This document shows, one piece after another, positions 26,051 to 34,208 of a DNA stretch of 64,000 bases (position 1 is its first letter; each line of letters begins with the position of its first letter). The stretch covers positions 124,001-188,000 of the forward strand of contig CAMDKI010000001.1 in NCBI GenBank assembly GCA_945901065.1. Reading direction: 5' to 3'. The position numbers were made by a program, and so were the translations under genes. Origin of the DNA: Chitinophaga pinensis. GTDB lineage: Bacteria; Bacteroidota; Bacteroidia; Chitinophagales; CAIOSU01. A model generated the notes under the pieces. The model saw nothing but the letters and a program-made list of their open reading frames with translations, did not search any database and had not been told where the DNA came from.

Positions 26051-26088
26051 TTTATGAATGATCCGCCAACTGGTTTAGGTATATGGCG

Positions 26089-26127
26089 TGTCATCCTGAG
26101 CTTGTCGAAGGGTGCGCACGTGGGCTG
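26089..26127. repeat. Dispersed repeat TCATCCTGAGC...TCGAAGGGTG, copy 1
   Basis: Reads GTCATCCTGAGC, TTG, TCGAAGGGTGCGCACG, TGGGC. Related copies lie at 57486-57516 and 60511-60562. This word is familiar from many Bacteroidota intergenic regions. It lies inside the predicted tetR 5' leader. Confidence 0.75.
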
Positions 26128-26194
26128 TTGGGCTGGGCGTTAAGGTTCAAATTATCCGAGCCCATTACTCATACGCGAACCACTTTCGATTGGT

Positions 26195-26238
26195 TAAAGT
26201 TATCATTTCTAATTTTCTTTACCAAACGTTTGTTTGAT
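26195..26238 (-). promoter_or_regulatory. tetR promoter with TetR operator (site 2)
   Basis: ACCAAAC-N4-GTTTGAT lies at 26221-26238. On the minus strand TTTG at its inner end is followed after 20 bp by TAACTTTA (26195-26202), a one-mismatch -7 box: the same geometry as at fadN. The operator also lies just upstream of a possible plus-strand promoter for the hydrolase, so one bound dimer could control both directions. Confidence 0.7.
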
Positions 26239-26350
26239 AAAAAATGTTTTTGCTAACTTTAAATTATTGTCTGAAACAGAATTTTCAGAATTATAGGATT
26301 AGAGAATTGTGATTTGATAGGGTTTAGCCAATGTATTATTAATAACAATC

Positions 26351-26378
26351 GTACCTCGTAAATTGTACCTCGAAATAT
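26351..26378. repeat. Heptamer array 4x7 bp (unit GTACCTC), reaching the hydrolase start codon
   Basis: Units GTACCTC, GTAAATT, GTACCTC and GAAATAT; the last overlaps the ATG at 26377. It is the inverted relative of the array at 26023-26050. Confidence 0.75.
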
Positions 26379-27234
26379 GACCAAGCCCCATTTCACCCCA
26401 ACCATAATAACCGCTGCCGATGGATACCCGTTGCATTCCAGCGTATTCATCCCCGAGCAGCCAAATGGCCGCACCTTGGTAATGGGCTCGGCTATGGGCG
26501 TGCTGCAACAGTATTATTACAATTTTGGTGAGTATTTGCGGGGCTTGGGATTTCATGTGGTGGTGTTCGATTACCGGGGTGTGGGTCTTTCGGCACCCAA
26601 GCGCATGAAGGGTTTTGAGGCGCACCTGCACCAGTGGGGCGAGTTGGATATTGAGGCCATGCTGCAATACGCCCTGCACCAATTGCCTACCGATAACTTA
26701 TTATATAGTAGCCACAGCGTGGGCGGACAGGTATTTGGTTTGGCGGAGAGCAGCAAGCATGTGAAAAAGGTGATGATGGTGGCGTCGCAAAGTGGGTATT
26801 GGAACTTATGGAGTGGCCACCACAAAGCGCGCATGTGGGCCATAAGCCACATATTTCTGCCAGGTGCAACGGCAGTTGCAGGTTACCTGCCTGCTAAAAA
26901 ACTCGGTTTGTTTGAAGATGTACCAAAGGGCGTAGCCAACCAGTGGGCAAGCTGGATAAGGCACCCCGAATATATTTTCAGGGAAGAAAGGCCAACGCTT
27001 GATAATTTCAAAGGCGTAACTGCCCCTATGCGCCTTATCAGTTTCAGCGACGACCATTTTGCCCCACCCCGCACTGTTGACAACCTAGCTGCCAGATACA
27101 GCAATGCCCTTGTGGAGCGCATCAACTACACCCCACAACAATTCGGGGTAAAAGAGCTTGGGCACTTCAATTACTTTAAGCGTGGGTTTAAGCAATATTT
27201 TTGGGAGGATGCGGGGGCGTGGTTGATTAGTTGA
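26377..27234 (+). CDS. Alpha/beta hydrolase (serine esterase/lipase-like)
   Basis: This 285-residue soluble hydrolase has FDYRGVGLSAP near residue 64, the nucleophile elbow SHSVGG with S114, a likely acid in SDDHFAPP, and a C-terminal histidine in ELGHFNYF. No signal peptide is seen, so it acts in the cytoplasm. It is divergent from tetR and shares its operator region, which suggests it belongs to the fatty-acid regulon, perhaps releasing fatty acids from an ester or thioester. The substrate is not determinable. Confidence 0.85.
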   Translation: MTKPHFTPTIITAADGYPLHSSVFIPEQPNGRTLVMGSAMGVLQQYYYNFGEYLRGLGFHVVVFDYRGVGLSAPKRMKGFEAHLHQWGELDIEAMLQYALHQLPTDNLLYSSHSVGGQVFGLAESSKHVKKVMMVASQSGYWNLWSGHHKARMWAISHIFLPGATAVAGYLPAKKLGLFEDVPKGVANQWASWIRHPEYIFREERPTLDNFKGVTAPMRLISFSDDHFAPPRTVDNLAARYSNALVERINYTPQQFGVKELGHFNYFKRGFKQYFWEDAGAWLIS

Positions 27235-27361
27235 TGGGAGACTTTGACAAAACATAGTGGAAACCAGCGTGTCATTCAAGCTTCCGCTTTCAAATCATCA
27301 TTAGCACATCAGCACATCAGCGTTTCAACCAATTAACCAATAACCCGTAACCTGTAACCAA
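27219..27361. repeat. Inverted heptamer arrays between convergent hydrolase and PorP genes
   Basis: The right-hand array (27334-27361) is four exact-length units, TAACCAA, TAACCCG, TAACCTG and TAACCAA, ending 1 bp from the PorP stop codon. The left end (27219-27240) carries the complementary motif TGGTTGA-TTAGTTGA, overlapping the hydrolase stop codon. The two ends could pair around the gap. An 8-bp repeat AGCACATC (two copies, about 27303-27318) lies inside. Confidence 0.7.
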
Positions 27362-27362
27362 A

Positions 27363-28397
27363 TCACAGCCTCGGGCAAGGCACCGCCCTGTTTCCGGTGG
27401 TGTTCGGGAAGAAGCCGGTGTGTACTACAGAAATTTCGAAACCACCTACGGCAGCGCTGGCTGGGGTGAGTTTGCTTAGGTTAATGTCGTAGTTCATCAT
27501 CACCTTCACCGATTTGAATCGGTAGCCTATAACTGGTATCACGGCATCTTTTACGCGGTATGAGGTACCAAAGTAGAGGGTGTGGGTGCTAAGGCGCGCA
27601 CCGTTGGGTATGCTGTAGCCCGCTATCAAGTTCAATATATGCTCCGATGCCCGCTTCTGGAAAACGTAGTAATAGCCGGGCTCAATGTGCCATTTCTTGT
27701 TCAATCTAATGCTGCCCATAGCCGTAACCACTGGGCGCATGCCTAGTTGGTTATCGCTATCGCCATAAAAGGTTTCTTTGGGGCGTGTGAGGTGGTTCAA
27801 CGACATGCCAACGGAGTAACGCATGCGTTTGTTGGGCGCCATGCTAAAGTTGATACCCGCGGCCATGTCAAAGTACATGGTTCTCCAATTATTGGTGCCT
27901 GGCTCTCCAGTAGGGGCGCTCAGGTCAAAAGAGAGGTCGTTCCATTGGTTATTAAAGTATAGCTTATCATAATCAATGCGTTTTTGCACCAAGCCTGCAT
28001 TGGCACCTACCGATAGGTAGTATTTCGCTTCGCGGCCAAATACTTTATGGTATGCTATGGAGCCAAATACTTTAGTAATGGATAGGTTGCCATCGCCTGC
28101 AAAATCTTGCAACATCACAATGCCACCGCCCATCCAATCCTTACCCGGTAGGCGGTTGTGGAAGAAAGTGAAATCGCTGTACAAAGAAAAGGTGCGGTAG
28201 GTAAACCGCTTATCTTGTTGGCCCCAAGGCCATTGGTTTTTGAAGTTTCCACCTACCCGATAGTCCTCAATAAAGTTGCCCGTTTCGGCTGGGTTAATGG
28301 TAAGCGGGGTGGCGTAAAATTGTGAAAAATGTATATCCTGCGCCCTGACTACGATAACGGCCAGCAGCAGAAGCAATATGGTTGCTGTTGTTTTCAT
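27363..28397 (-). CDS. PorP/SprF family type IX outer-membrane protein
   Basis: This 344-residue protein has a signal peptide (MKTTATILLLLLAVIVVRAQ) and the family opening DIHFSQFYATPLTINPAETGNF, then beta-strand-rich sequence ending AVPCPRL. It starts 4 bp after the stop of the 1,545-residue type B cargo gene, so the two are surely translated from one mRNA. By analogy with SprB/SprF it should hold or help export that cargo at the outer membrane. It differs strongly from the PorP/SprF protein at 12790-13770, as expected if each serves its own cargo. Confidence 0.93.
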   Translation of the reverse strand: MKTTATILLLLLAVIVVRAQDIHFSQFYATPLTINPAETGNFIEDYRVGGNFKNQWPWGQQDKRFTYRTFSLYSDFTFFHNRLPGKDWMGGGIVMLQDFAGDGNLSITKVFGSIAYHKVFGREAKYYLSVGANAGLVQKRIDYDKLYFNNQWNDLSFDLSAPTGEPGTNNWRTMYFDMAAGINFSMAPNKRMRYSVGMSLNHLTRPKETFYGDSDNQLGMRPVVTAMGSIRLNKKWHIEPGYYYVFQKRASEHILNLIAGYSIPNGARLSTHTLYFGTSYRVKDAVIPVIGYRFKSVKVMMNYDINLSKLTPASAAVGGFEISVVHTGFFPNTTGNRAVPCPRL

Positions 28398-28401
28398 AGC
28401 C

Positions 28402-31400
28402 TTACCTTAACAGGGTTACGTTACCTTTTCTAATTCCAGTCTCGGTGCCATCCAAAAACCGCGCTTGCAGGGTATATACATACACTTCCATTTCTTGCGC
28501 TTTGCTCTTGTAGGTACCATCCCACCCATTGTTTATGTCATACGATTCGTACACCAGCTCTCCCCAGCGGTTGAACACCTTAAACTCCATGCTCTCAACC
28601 CCATAGCCACGCACGTACAATATATCGTTCATGCCATCGCCGTTGGGGCTAAAGGCGTTGGGTACATCAACCACACCCAAAAAGTATATCTCCAGTTCTT
28701 TGCAATAAGTATCGGTACACTGGTTGTTATCGGTAACAGTTACACATGGGCTAATAAAGCCAGTATCGGTATATACATGCACTGGGTTTCGCTGTGCCGA
28801 TGAGTCGCCATCGCCAAATACCCAACTATAAAAACCAGAAGAGCTTTGGTTATCAAACTGAATAGGATAGAAAATTTGGTAGCCGCTGGTATCCGTTTCA
28901 AAAAAGGCAATTGGCGGGGTATACACGTTAAAAGTGCCTGAATATTCAGCGCTATCGTTGCAGCTTTCGGGGTTGTAGTTGGTAAGGTTTAGGGTAAAAC
29001 TGCCAATACTATCAAATACAAACAATGGACTATTATCCGTTGATGATTGCCCGTTGCTCAGTTGCCAATAGCTGCTGGTAACATTGGTACCAAGGTTCTC
29101 CACCAAATATTCATACGATACGCAACCATTAGTAGGGTCAAACAATGCCGTCACCTCTGGCTTTTGTATGAAAGTAGCATTCAGTGTATCGGGTTGGTTG
29201 CAGACGTTAGGGTTGGCTGCTGTAAAGGTAACCACAAACGTATCGGCAGTGGTGTAAGCGTGGGTGGGATTGGCCAACGTACTGGTAGTGCCATCGCCAA
29301 AATCCCAGAAATAGCTGGTGGCATTGGTGCTTGTATTACTAAATATTATCACCAACGAATCGCATGTGCGAATAAACTCTTGATAAGTAAAATCGACAAT
29401 AACGCTATCATTTATCACCGTTATGGTTGTGGTAGCAGTATCAATGCCGTTGCAGCTGCGCGGGTCGGTTACAACCAAGTTTACATTGTAACTACCTGCA
29501 TTACTGTAAGTATAGGTGGGGCTAGCTTGTGTGGATGTGGCAGTGTCGCCAAAGCTCCAGGCATAAGTTGCAAAGGCGCTGCCATTGCTATTGTTTACGA
29601 ACACGGCATTAAGAGGCAAGCAACCGGTATCGGGTGCGGCAAATGCAGCTACCAAACGCGGCAAAAAGTTTATGGTAATTCTTGCCGTATCGCTATTGCT
29701 GCAATTGCCATTGTTTACAATTTGGGTAATGGTGTAATTGCCTGGGCTAGGGAAAATGTAGTTTGGGTTGGCTACTGTTGAGGTATCGCCGGTACCAAAA
29801 AAGTATTTACGGAATAATGCCCCAGTGCTGGTATCGGTTATGCTGATGGTGTAATCGCAGCTATCTACTATGGTAACTACAAAGCCTGCAAAAACCGAAT
29901 CGAGCGGCGCCACCGCTATATCTACTGAGTCAACCAACACCGGGTTGCAGCTTCCGGGCGATGTGGCAGTAACAGTTACAGTATAAACCCCAGCGTTGTT
30001 GTACAAGTGAGTCGGGTCTTGACCAATGGTGGTAGTGGTGGTTTGGGTACCATCGCCAAACTGCCAAACTACTGTTTGCGCTATGGTGCTTTGGCTGGTA
30101 TTGTTGAATAAAACGTTTAATGGCGTACACCCGGAGGTATCAGAAGGGTTAAACAACAGCGATTGTGTTGGTAAGAAAGTGATCGTATCGGTAGCCACAT
30201 CAAACGGGTCACAAGCGTTTAAGTCGAATGAAACCAATTGAACCACATAAGTTCCTGCATTGGCATAGGTGTGCGTTGGGTTTGCCAAGCTAGAAGTATC
30301 ACCATCGCCAAAATTCCATAAATAGGATAAAGGCCCAGCGCCATTGGTGCTGGTATTGTTAGTAAACTGAACCTCATACGTGCCGCAATCGCTTAAGATA
30401 GTTGGCGTAAATGCCGCCGAAACTGAGTCGTCGCCAACTATGATAGTGGCATATGCGGTATCAATCAAAGTTATACCGCTGCAAGTGGTGCTATCAAAGC
30501 CAATAAGTATAATGTTGTAAGTGCCAGTATCAACAAATACTGTGGTAGGGTTTTGTGCGGTTGAGGTAAAACCATTTCCGAAATCCCAAAAGAAAGCGTT
30601 GGCATTTAATACATCGCCAGTGAAGTTTACCGTGTATGGTGCGCATCCTCTATCCGATGGGCTAATTACTACATCAACATCAATACGGGCCAGCTCAAAC
30701 TCAAACTTGATAACCCCAAGGTTGCAATTGCCACCGGGTAAGTTTTGCCCACTTACAGGTGCCCATACACCGGGTGTGGTTGGGAAAATACTAGTGCCAC
30801 CGCAAGACGCGCAAACTGCTTGGTAAATAATGCCATCGCTGTCAAAACGGCTAGTGCCACCATCTACGTGCTCCCCGTTGGGGCCGTTGCCTCCAAAAAA
30901 AGTAGCATATACCAAGCTATCGGCATCTTTACTGAGCACCATAAAATAAAAGTCGCTTCCGTCGGTAGTGGCTTTGTAGGCATCGGGTGTAACAGGCATA
31001 CCAGTGGTAAAACCCAGCGTGCCATCATTTCGGAAGCCAACATTTACCTCCCCTCCCCAGCCTGAAATGTAAATATTATCGCAAATATCAACCAACAGGG
31101 CCGTTGGCGAAATATCCACGCCAGCCGAGCCAGAACCAAACACGGTTGAAAAGCGGGTGGTATTGAGGTTTCTATTGAGCTTGTGAATGTATTGTTTCCC
31201 GTTGGGATTGCTGTATACCCCAGCAGTAACCGGGTATGCACCTAGCGTTTGGCCGTAAACGTAAAGGTCCTCGTTGGCATCCAACTGTATTTTATATGCT
31301 TGGTCGTAAAGATTGGTGCCAATGTAGGTGCCCGTTTGAAATGCAGTGCCAGTGCTGTTTACCCTAATTATATACCCATCTGAAGAGCCACCAAGATAGC

Positions 31401-33039
31401 TGCCATTGAGCCCTGAGCCCATACCCGGCAGATTGGCACTTTGGGTACCACCACACACAAATATTTCATCGTTAGGTGCTACTTGCATGGCATAGCCGGC
31501 ATCGTCTTGGGTGCCACCAATGTAGGTAGCAAAAATCAAGGTCTGAAGGTTGGATGTGTATTTTAGCAAACAAGCATCTTGCCCGCCACGGTTGGTTGCT
31601 TGTGCGGCACCCGCCGTTACCGGAAAATTGGTTGATTGGGTGCTAGAAGTTACAAAAATGAAATCTTGGTCATCCACAATTATCTCGCCACGGGCTTGGT
31701 CGGCATAGTTGTTTACAAGGGTTACTGAGGTGTTCAACCCATCGTTGCCCGTGCCGCCCGCATACGTTGAGCCTTGCAAGGCGCTGCCCGCTGCATTAAA
31801 TTTGCTGATGTAGATATCAGAGCCATTGTTAAACTCAATAACATAGGTATTGGTGTAAAGGGTGCCGCCGCTAAAGGTATTTTGCACTGGGCTTACCAGC
31901 GGAAAGTTACTAGAGCCAGTGGCACCATACACCAACAACTCGTTTTGGTTATTTACTACCAAGCTATGAGGTGCTTCGTTACCAGCCCCGCCAAGGTAAG
32001 TGGAGAACAACAGGTTGCTGCCATCAGCGGTAAATTTTGAAAGACCAATATCGCAAGCAAAAGATTGGGTAAATGGCCCAGGGTTGCCACCCGCAAAGAA
32101 GGTTTGATAAGCTCCTACCGTAGTTGGGTAGCCCAAACCGCGAAAAACTATACCTCCAGCATACAGGTTACCATCTTGGTCGTAGGTGGCAGTGTAGCCC
32201 CAATTGTCGGTGGTTGAGCCGGTGTAAGAAGAAAAGATTAGCGTTGGATCAATCACTAAAGGATAATTGCGGTCATATCCGTTAGGAAACGAGAAGCTTA
32301 CCTCATCTTTTCTGAGCACAAACTCACAAGCCACCTGGCGTTTTTGCCCATCGATAACTTGATAGGCATAAGGCGCGGTTTCGTAAATGTGGGTTACGCT
32401 GGTTTGGTAGTGCAGCTGGCCATCTTTTAGATATAGGTTGTCAACACCTTCAAACTCCATCACTACTTGGTTAGGGTGGGCATTAGGCTGAACTATGAAC
32501 TCATATTTCAGGGTTTGGTCGTGCCCTTTTATATTCATATCAATGCCCGGGTATAGCTCGGTATAGCTAACACCATTGTATACAACTACGTTGCTGGCCC
32601 ATTTACTCGGGTCGTTATCTAGGTAATAATTTTCATAATGGCTGAATGGGCTAGTACCTTGGGTTCCGGGTTCTGGATTAGCACCTTTAAAACGAATACG
32701 GAAAGCATGGCTATCAAAGTAAATTGATTCGCCACGCATGATTTTATCCTGAACGGTTTGGCCGTTTTCGTGCGGATGACTTAGTGTTTCTTCTAGTTGG
32801 TGCGCGTCGACAAAGGCAAAAGTGAAAGCGTTTTTCTCTAAAAAGAGTTTGCCATTGTTGAAACGCAATTGGTACAGGATGTTATCATCCCATTGGCCTT
32901 TGTTCTCCGAAAAGGAGGCTTGACTCCAACTATCGGCAACAGGGGCATGTACAGGGGTATGCTGCGCCATGAGCGTAGTATACGACACTAGTAGACAAAC
33001 GACTGTTAAATAGCGCTTTATAGCACTTAGGTTATTCAT
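28402..33039 (-). CDS. Surface protein: DUF7948-like domain, SBBP beta-propeller, eight PKD domains, type B T9SS sorting domain
   Basis: This 1,545-residue protein has a signal peptide ending TTLMAQ. Next comes a domain opening FSENKGQWDDNILYQ, typical of the large Bacteroidota proteins now called DUF7948. SBBP-type propeller repeats follow, recognisable from recurring YLGGxGNE/ATYIGGTQDD-like strings. Eight PKD-like domains (WxFGDGxTSxxxNPxHxYxxxGxYxV) come after that, with paired cysteines. The end is a gliding-motility-associated C-terminal domain (PNAFSPNGDGMND, FNRWGELVY, W-G). It is exported by T9SS and probably displayed on the surface. The adjacent PorP/SprF gene, 4 bp away, is its likely partner. 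The function may be adhesion; no catalytic motif is seen. Confidence 0.92.
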   Translation of the reverse strand: MNNLSAIKRYLTVVCLLVSYTTLMAQHTPVHAPVADSWSQASFSENKGQWDDNILYQLRFNNGKLFLEKNAFTFAFVDAHQLEETLSHPHENGQTVQDKIMRGESIYFDSHAFRIRFKGANPEPGTQGTSPFSHYENYYLDNDPSKWASNVVVYNGVSYTELYPGIDMNIKGHDQTLKYEFIVQPNAHPNQVVMEFEGVDNLYLKDGQLHYQTSVTHIYETAPYAYQVIDGQKRQVACEFVLRKDEVSFSFPNGYDRNYPLVIDPTLIFSSYTGSTTDNWGYTATYDQDGNLYAGGIVFRGLGYPTTVGAYQTFFAGGNPGPFTQSFACDIGLSKFTADGSNLLFSTYLGGAGNEAPHSLVVNNQNELLVYGATGSSNFPLVSPVQNTFSGGTLYTNTYVIEFNNGSDIYISKFNAAGSALQGSTYAGGTGNDGLNTSVTLVNNYADQARGEIIVDDQDFIFVTSSTQSTNFPVTAGAAQATNRGGQDACLLKYTSNLQTLIFATYIGGTQDDAGYAMQVAPNDEIFVCGGTQSANLPGMGSGLNGSYLGGSSDGYIIRVNSTGTAFQTGTYIGTNLYDQAYKIQLDANEDLYVYGQTLGAYPVTAGVYSNPNGKQYIHKLNRNLNTTRFSTVFGSGSAGVDISPTALLVDICDNIYISGWGGEVNVGFRNDGTLGFTTGMPVTPDAYKATTDGSDFYFMVLSKDADSLVYATFFGGNGPNGEHVDGGTSRFDSDGIIYQAVCASCGGTSIFPTTPGVWAPVSGQNLPGGNCNLGVIKFEFELARIDVDVVISPSDRGCAPYTVNFTGDVLNANAFFWDFGNGFTSTAQNPTTVFVDTGTYNIILIGFDSTTCSGITLIDTAYATIIVGDDSVSAAFTPTILSDCGTYEVQFTNNTSTNGAGPLSYLWNFGDGDTSSLANPTHTYANAGTYVVQLVSFDLNACDPFDVATDTITFLPTQSLLFNPSDTSGCTPLNVLFNNTSQSTIAQTVVWQFGDGTQTTTTTIGQDPTHLYNNAGVYTVTVTATSPGSCNPVLVDSVDIAVAPLDSVFAGFVVTIVDSCDYTISITDTSTGALFRKYFFGTGDTSTVANPNYIFPSPGNYTITQIVNNGNCSNSDTARITINFLPRLVAAFAAPDTGCLPLNAVFVNNSNGSAFATYAWSFGDTATSTQASPTYTYSNAGSYNVNLVVTDPRSCNGIDTATTTITVINDSVIVDFTYQEFIRTCDSLVIIFSNTSTNATSYFWDFGDGTTSTLANPTHAYTTADTFVVTFTAANPNVCNQPDTLNATFIQKPEVTALFDPTNGCVSYEYLVENLGTNVTSSYWQLSNGQSSTDNSPLFVFDSIGSFTLNLTNYNPESCNDSAEYSGTFNVYTPPIAFFETDTSGYQIFYPIQFDNQSSSGFYSWVFGDGDSSAQRNPVHVYTDTGFISPCVTVTDNNQCTDTYCKELEIYFLGVVDVPNAFSPNGDGMNDILYVRGYGVESMEFKVFNRWGELVYESYDINNGWDGTYKSKAQEMEVYVYTLQARFLDGTETGIRKGNVTLLR

Positions 33040-33171
33040 GCTTGGTCAACTCCCGTTAATGGCCTTGGCCGTTTGGTTTTGTAATATGGAGTTAATATAC
33101 GGCTTTTCTCTAATTACCGAAAGGAATTGAGAAAAATACACAAGACCATTCAAAATAAAGGGTGGCAACTA

Positions 33172-34041
33172 TTAATATGGCTTGTCTCCATCAACAGTTA
33201 TACGTTGCAGAACGCGATATTGCAATCCGAAATCGTTTACAGGCTTATGCTGGGTAATGCGGTTGTCCCAAAACGCCACCGAATTTACTTGCCATTTGAA
33301 TCGACAAATAAACTCTGGCAATATTACGTGCTGGTACAAAAAGTTGAGCAATGCCTCGCTTTCCTTGGCCTTCATGCCTACTATATGGGTAGTAAACAGG
33401 CTATTTACAAATATGCCTTTCTTACCCGAAATAGGGTGTGTACGAATAACAGGATGCGCTACTGGCGGGTTGGCAGCTATAGCACCAGCCAAGCGCTCTG
33501 GCCCACCTGGTTCGGCAAGGCTTTCTTTAAACCCGTACCTAAAATCGTGAACGGCGGTGAGACCTGATAAGAACGATTGCATTTTGTCTGATAGGGCCTC
33601 GTATGCCGCACTCATGCTCGAAAAAAGCGTATCGCCACCGATAGGTGGAATGTGTTTGGAGTGCAAGATAGAACCTAACGGTGGGGTAGCACTAAAGGTC
33701 ATATCGGTGTGCCACATCTCAATTTTTGATGGCTTGGCCTCTGAGTTTTCCAAAATGCAGATTTCAGGATAACCCTCCACGTTGTTAAAAGCGGGATGAA
33801 TTTGCACTGGCCCGAAACGGAGGGCAAATTGTTTGTGCATTTCTGGCAACCAATCTTGGTTGCGGAAGAATATCACTTGGTGCTCAACCAATGCATCGTG
33901 TACAAATTTAAACGTTGCATCATCCAATGGCTGATTCAAATCGATACCCGATATTTCGGCGCCTAAAGCCGCAGTAAGTCTGGTAACGGTAGGGATAGTT
34001 ACCGCAGTATGGTGGTTATCACTTAGGGTGTTCGTTTCCAT
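33172..34041 (-). CDS. TauD/TfdA-family Fe(II)/2-oxoglutarate dioxygenase
   Basis: This 289-residue enzyme shows the full facial triad: H111 and D113 in WHTDMTF, and H265 in ITQHKPVNDF. R276, 11 residues further on, matches the 2-oxoglutarate-binding arginine of TauD. Family members oxidise taurine, alkyl sulfates, 2,4-D or similar small acids; the substrate cannot be told here. The start ATG at 34041 gives a normal family length. It is a single gene, divergent from the OPT transporter gene 167 bp away; whether that transporter brings in its substrate is open. Confidence 0.9.
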   Translation of the reverse strand: METNTLSDNHHTAVTIPTVTRLTAALGAEISGIDLNQPLDDATFKFVHDALVEHQVIFFRNQDWLPEMHKQFALRFGPVQIHPAFNNVEGYPEICILENSEAKPSKIEMWHTDMTFSATPPLGSILHSKHIPPIGGDTLFSSMSAAYEALSDKMQSFLSGLTAVHDFRYGFKESLAEPGGPERLAGAIAANPPVAHPVIRTHPISGKKGIFVNSLFTTHIVGMKAKESEALLNFLYQHVILPEFICRFKWQVNSVAFWDNRITQHKPVNDFGLQYRVLQRITVDGDKPY

Positions 34042-34208
34042 AGAAGGTGGTTGAATAATTATTCGGTATTAAAATTAGGGTCAATTGGCCTGCTAAGCAA
34101 CAGTTGCAAGGAAAATACCTCCATTAATATACCAATTGCTCCATCCTATTAGCTTCAACGCTCAACTCCCTACAAAAAAATATTAATTTCACGGCAAACC
34201 ACTCAACT

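Larger units (their letters stand above)
26013..26376. other. 364-bp divergent intergenic region (tetR / hydrolase)
   Basis: Going left to right it holds a heptamer array (26023-26050), a dispersed repeat containing TCATCCTGAGC...TCGAAGGGTG (26089-26127), the minus-strand tetR promoter, the TetR operator (26221-26238), a plus-strand -7 candidate TAACTTTA at 26254-26261, and a second heptamer array in inverted orientation that reaches the hydrolase start codon. No gene is seen. Confidence 0.7.

Noticed and set aside
29047..29781. 244-residue plus-strand frame opposite the PKD protein
   Set aside because: It mirrors the repetitive PKD coding sequence; composition (Gly, Ile, Tyr rich, no domain) is typical of an antisense shadow.
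33127..33567. 146-residue plus-strand frame opposite the TauD-like gene
   Set aside because: It is antisense to a protein with an intact active site and matches no family pattern.
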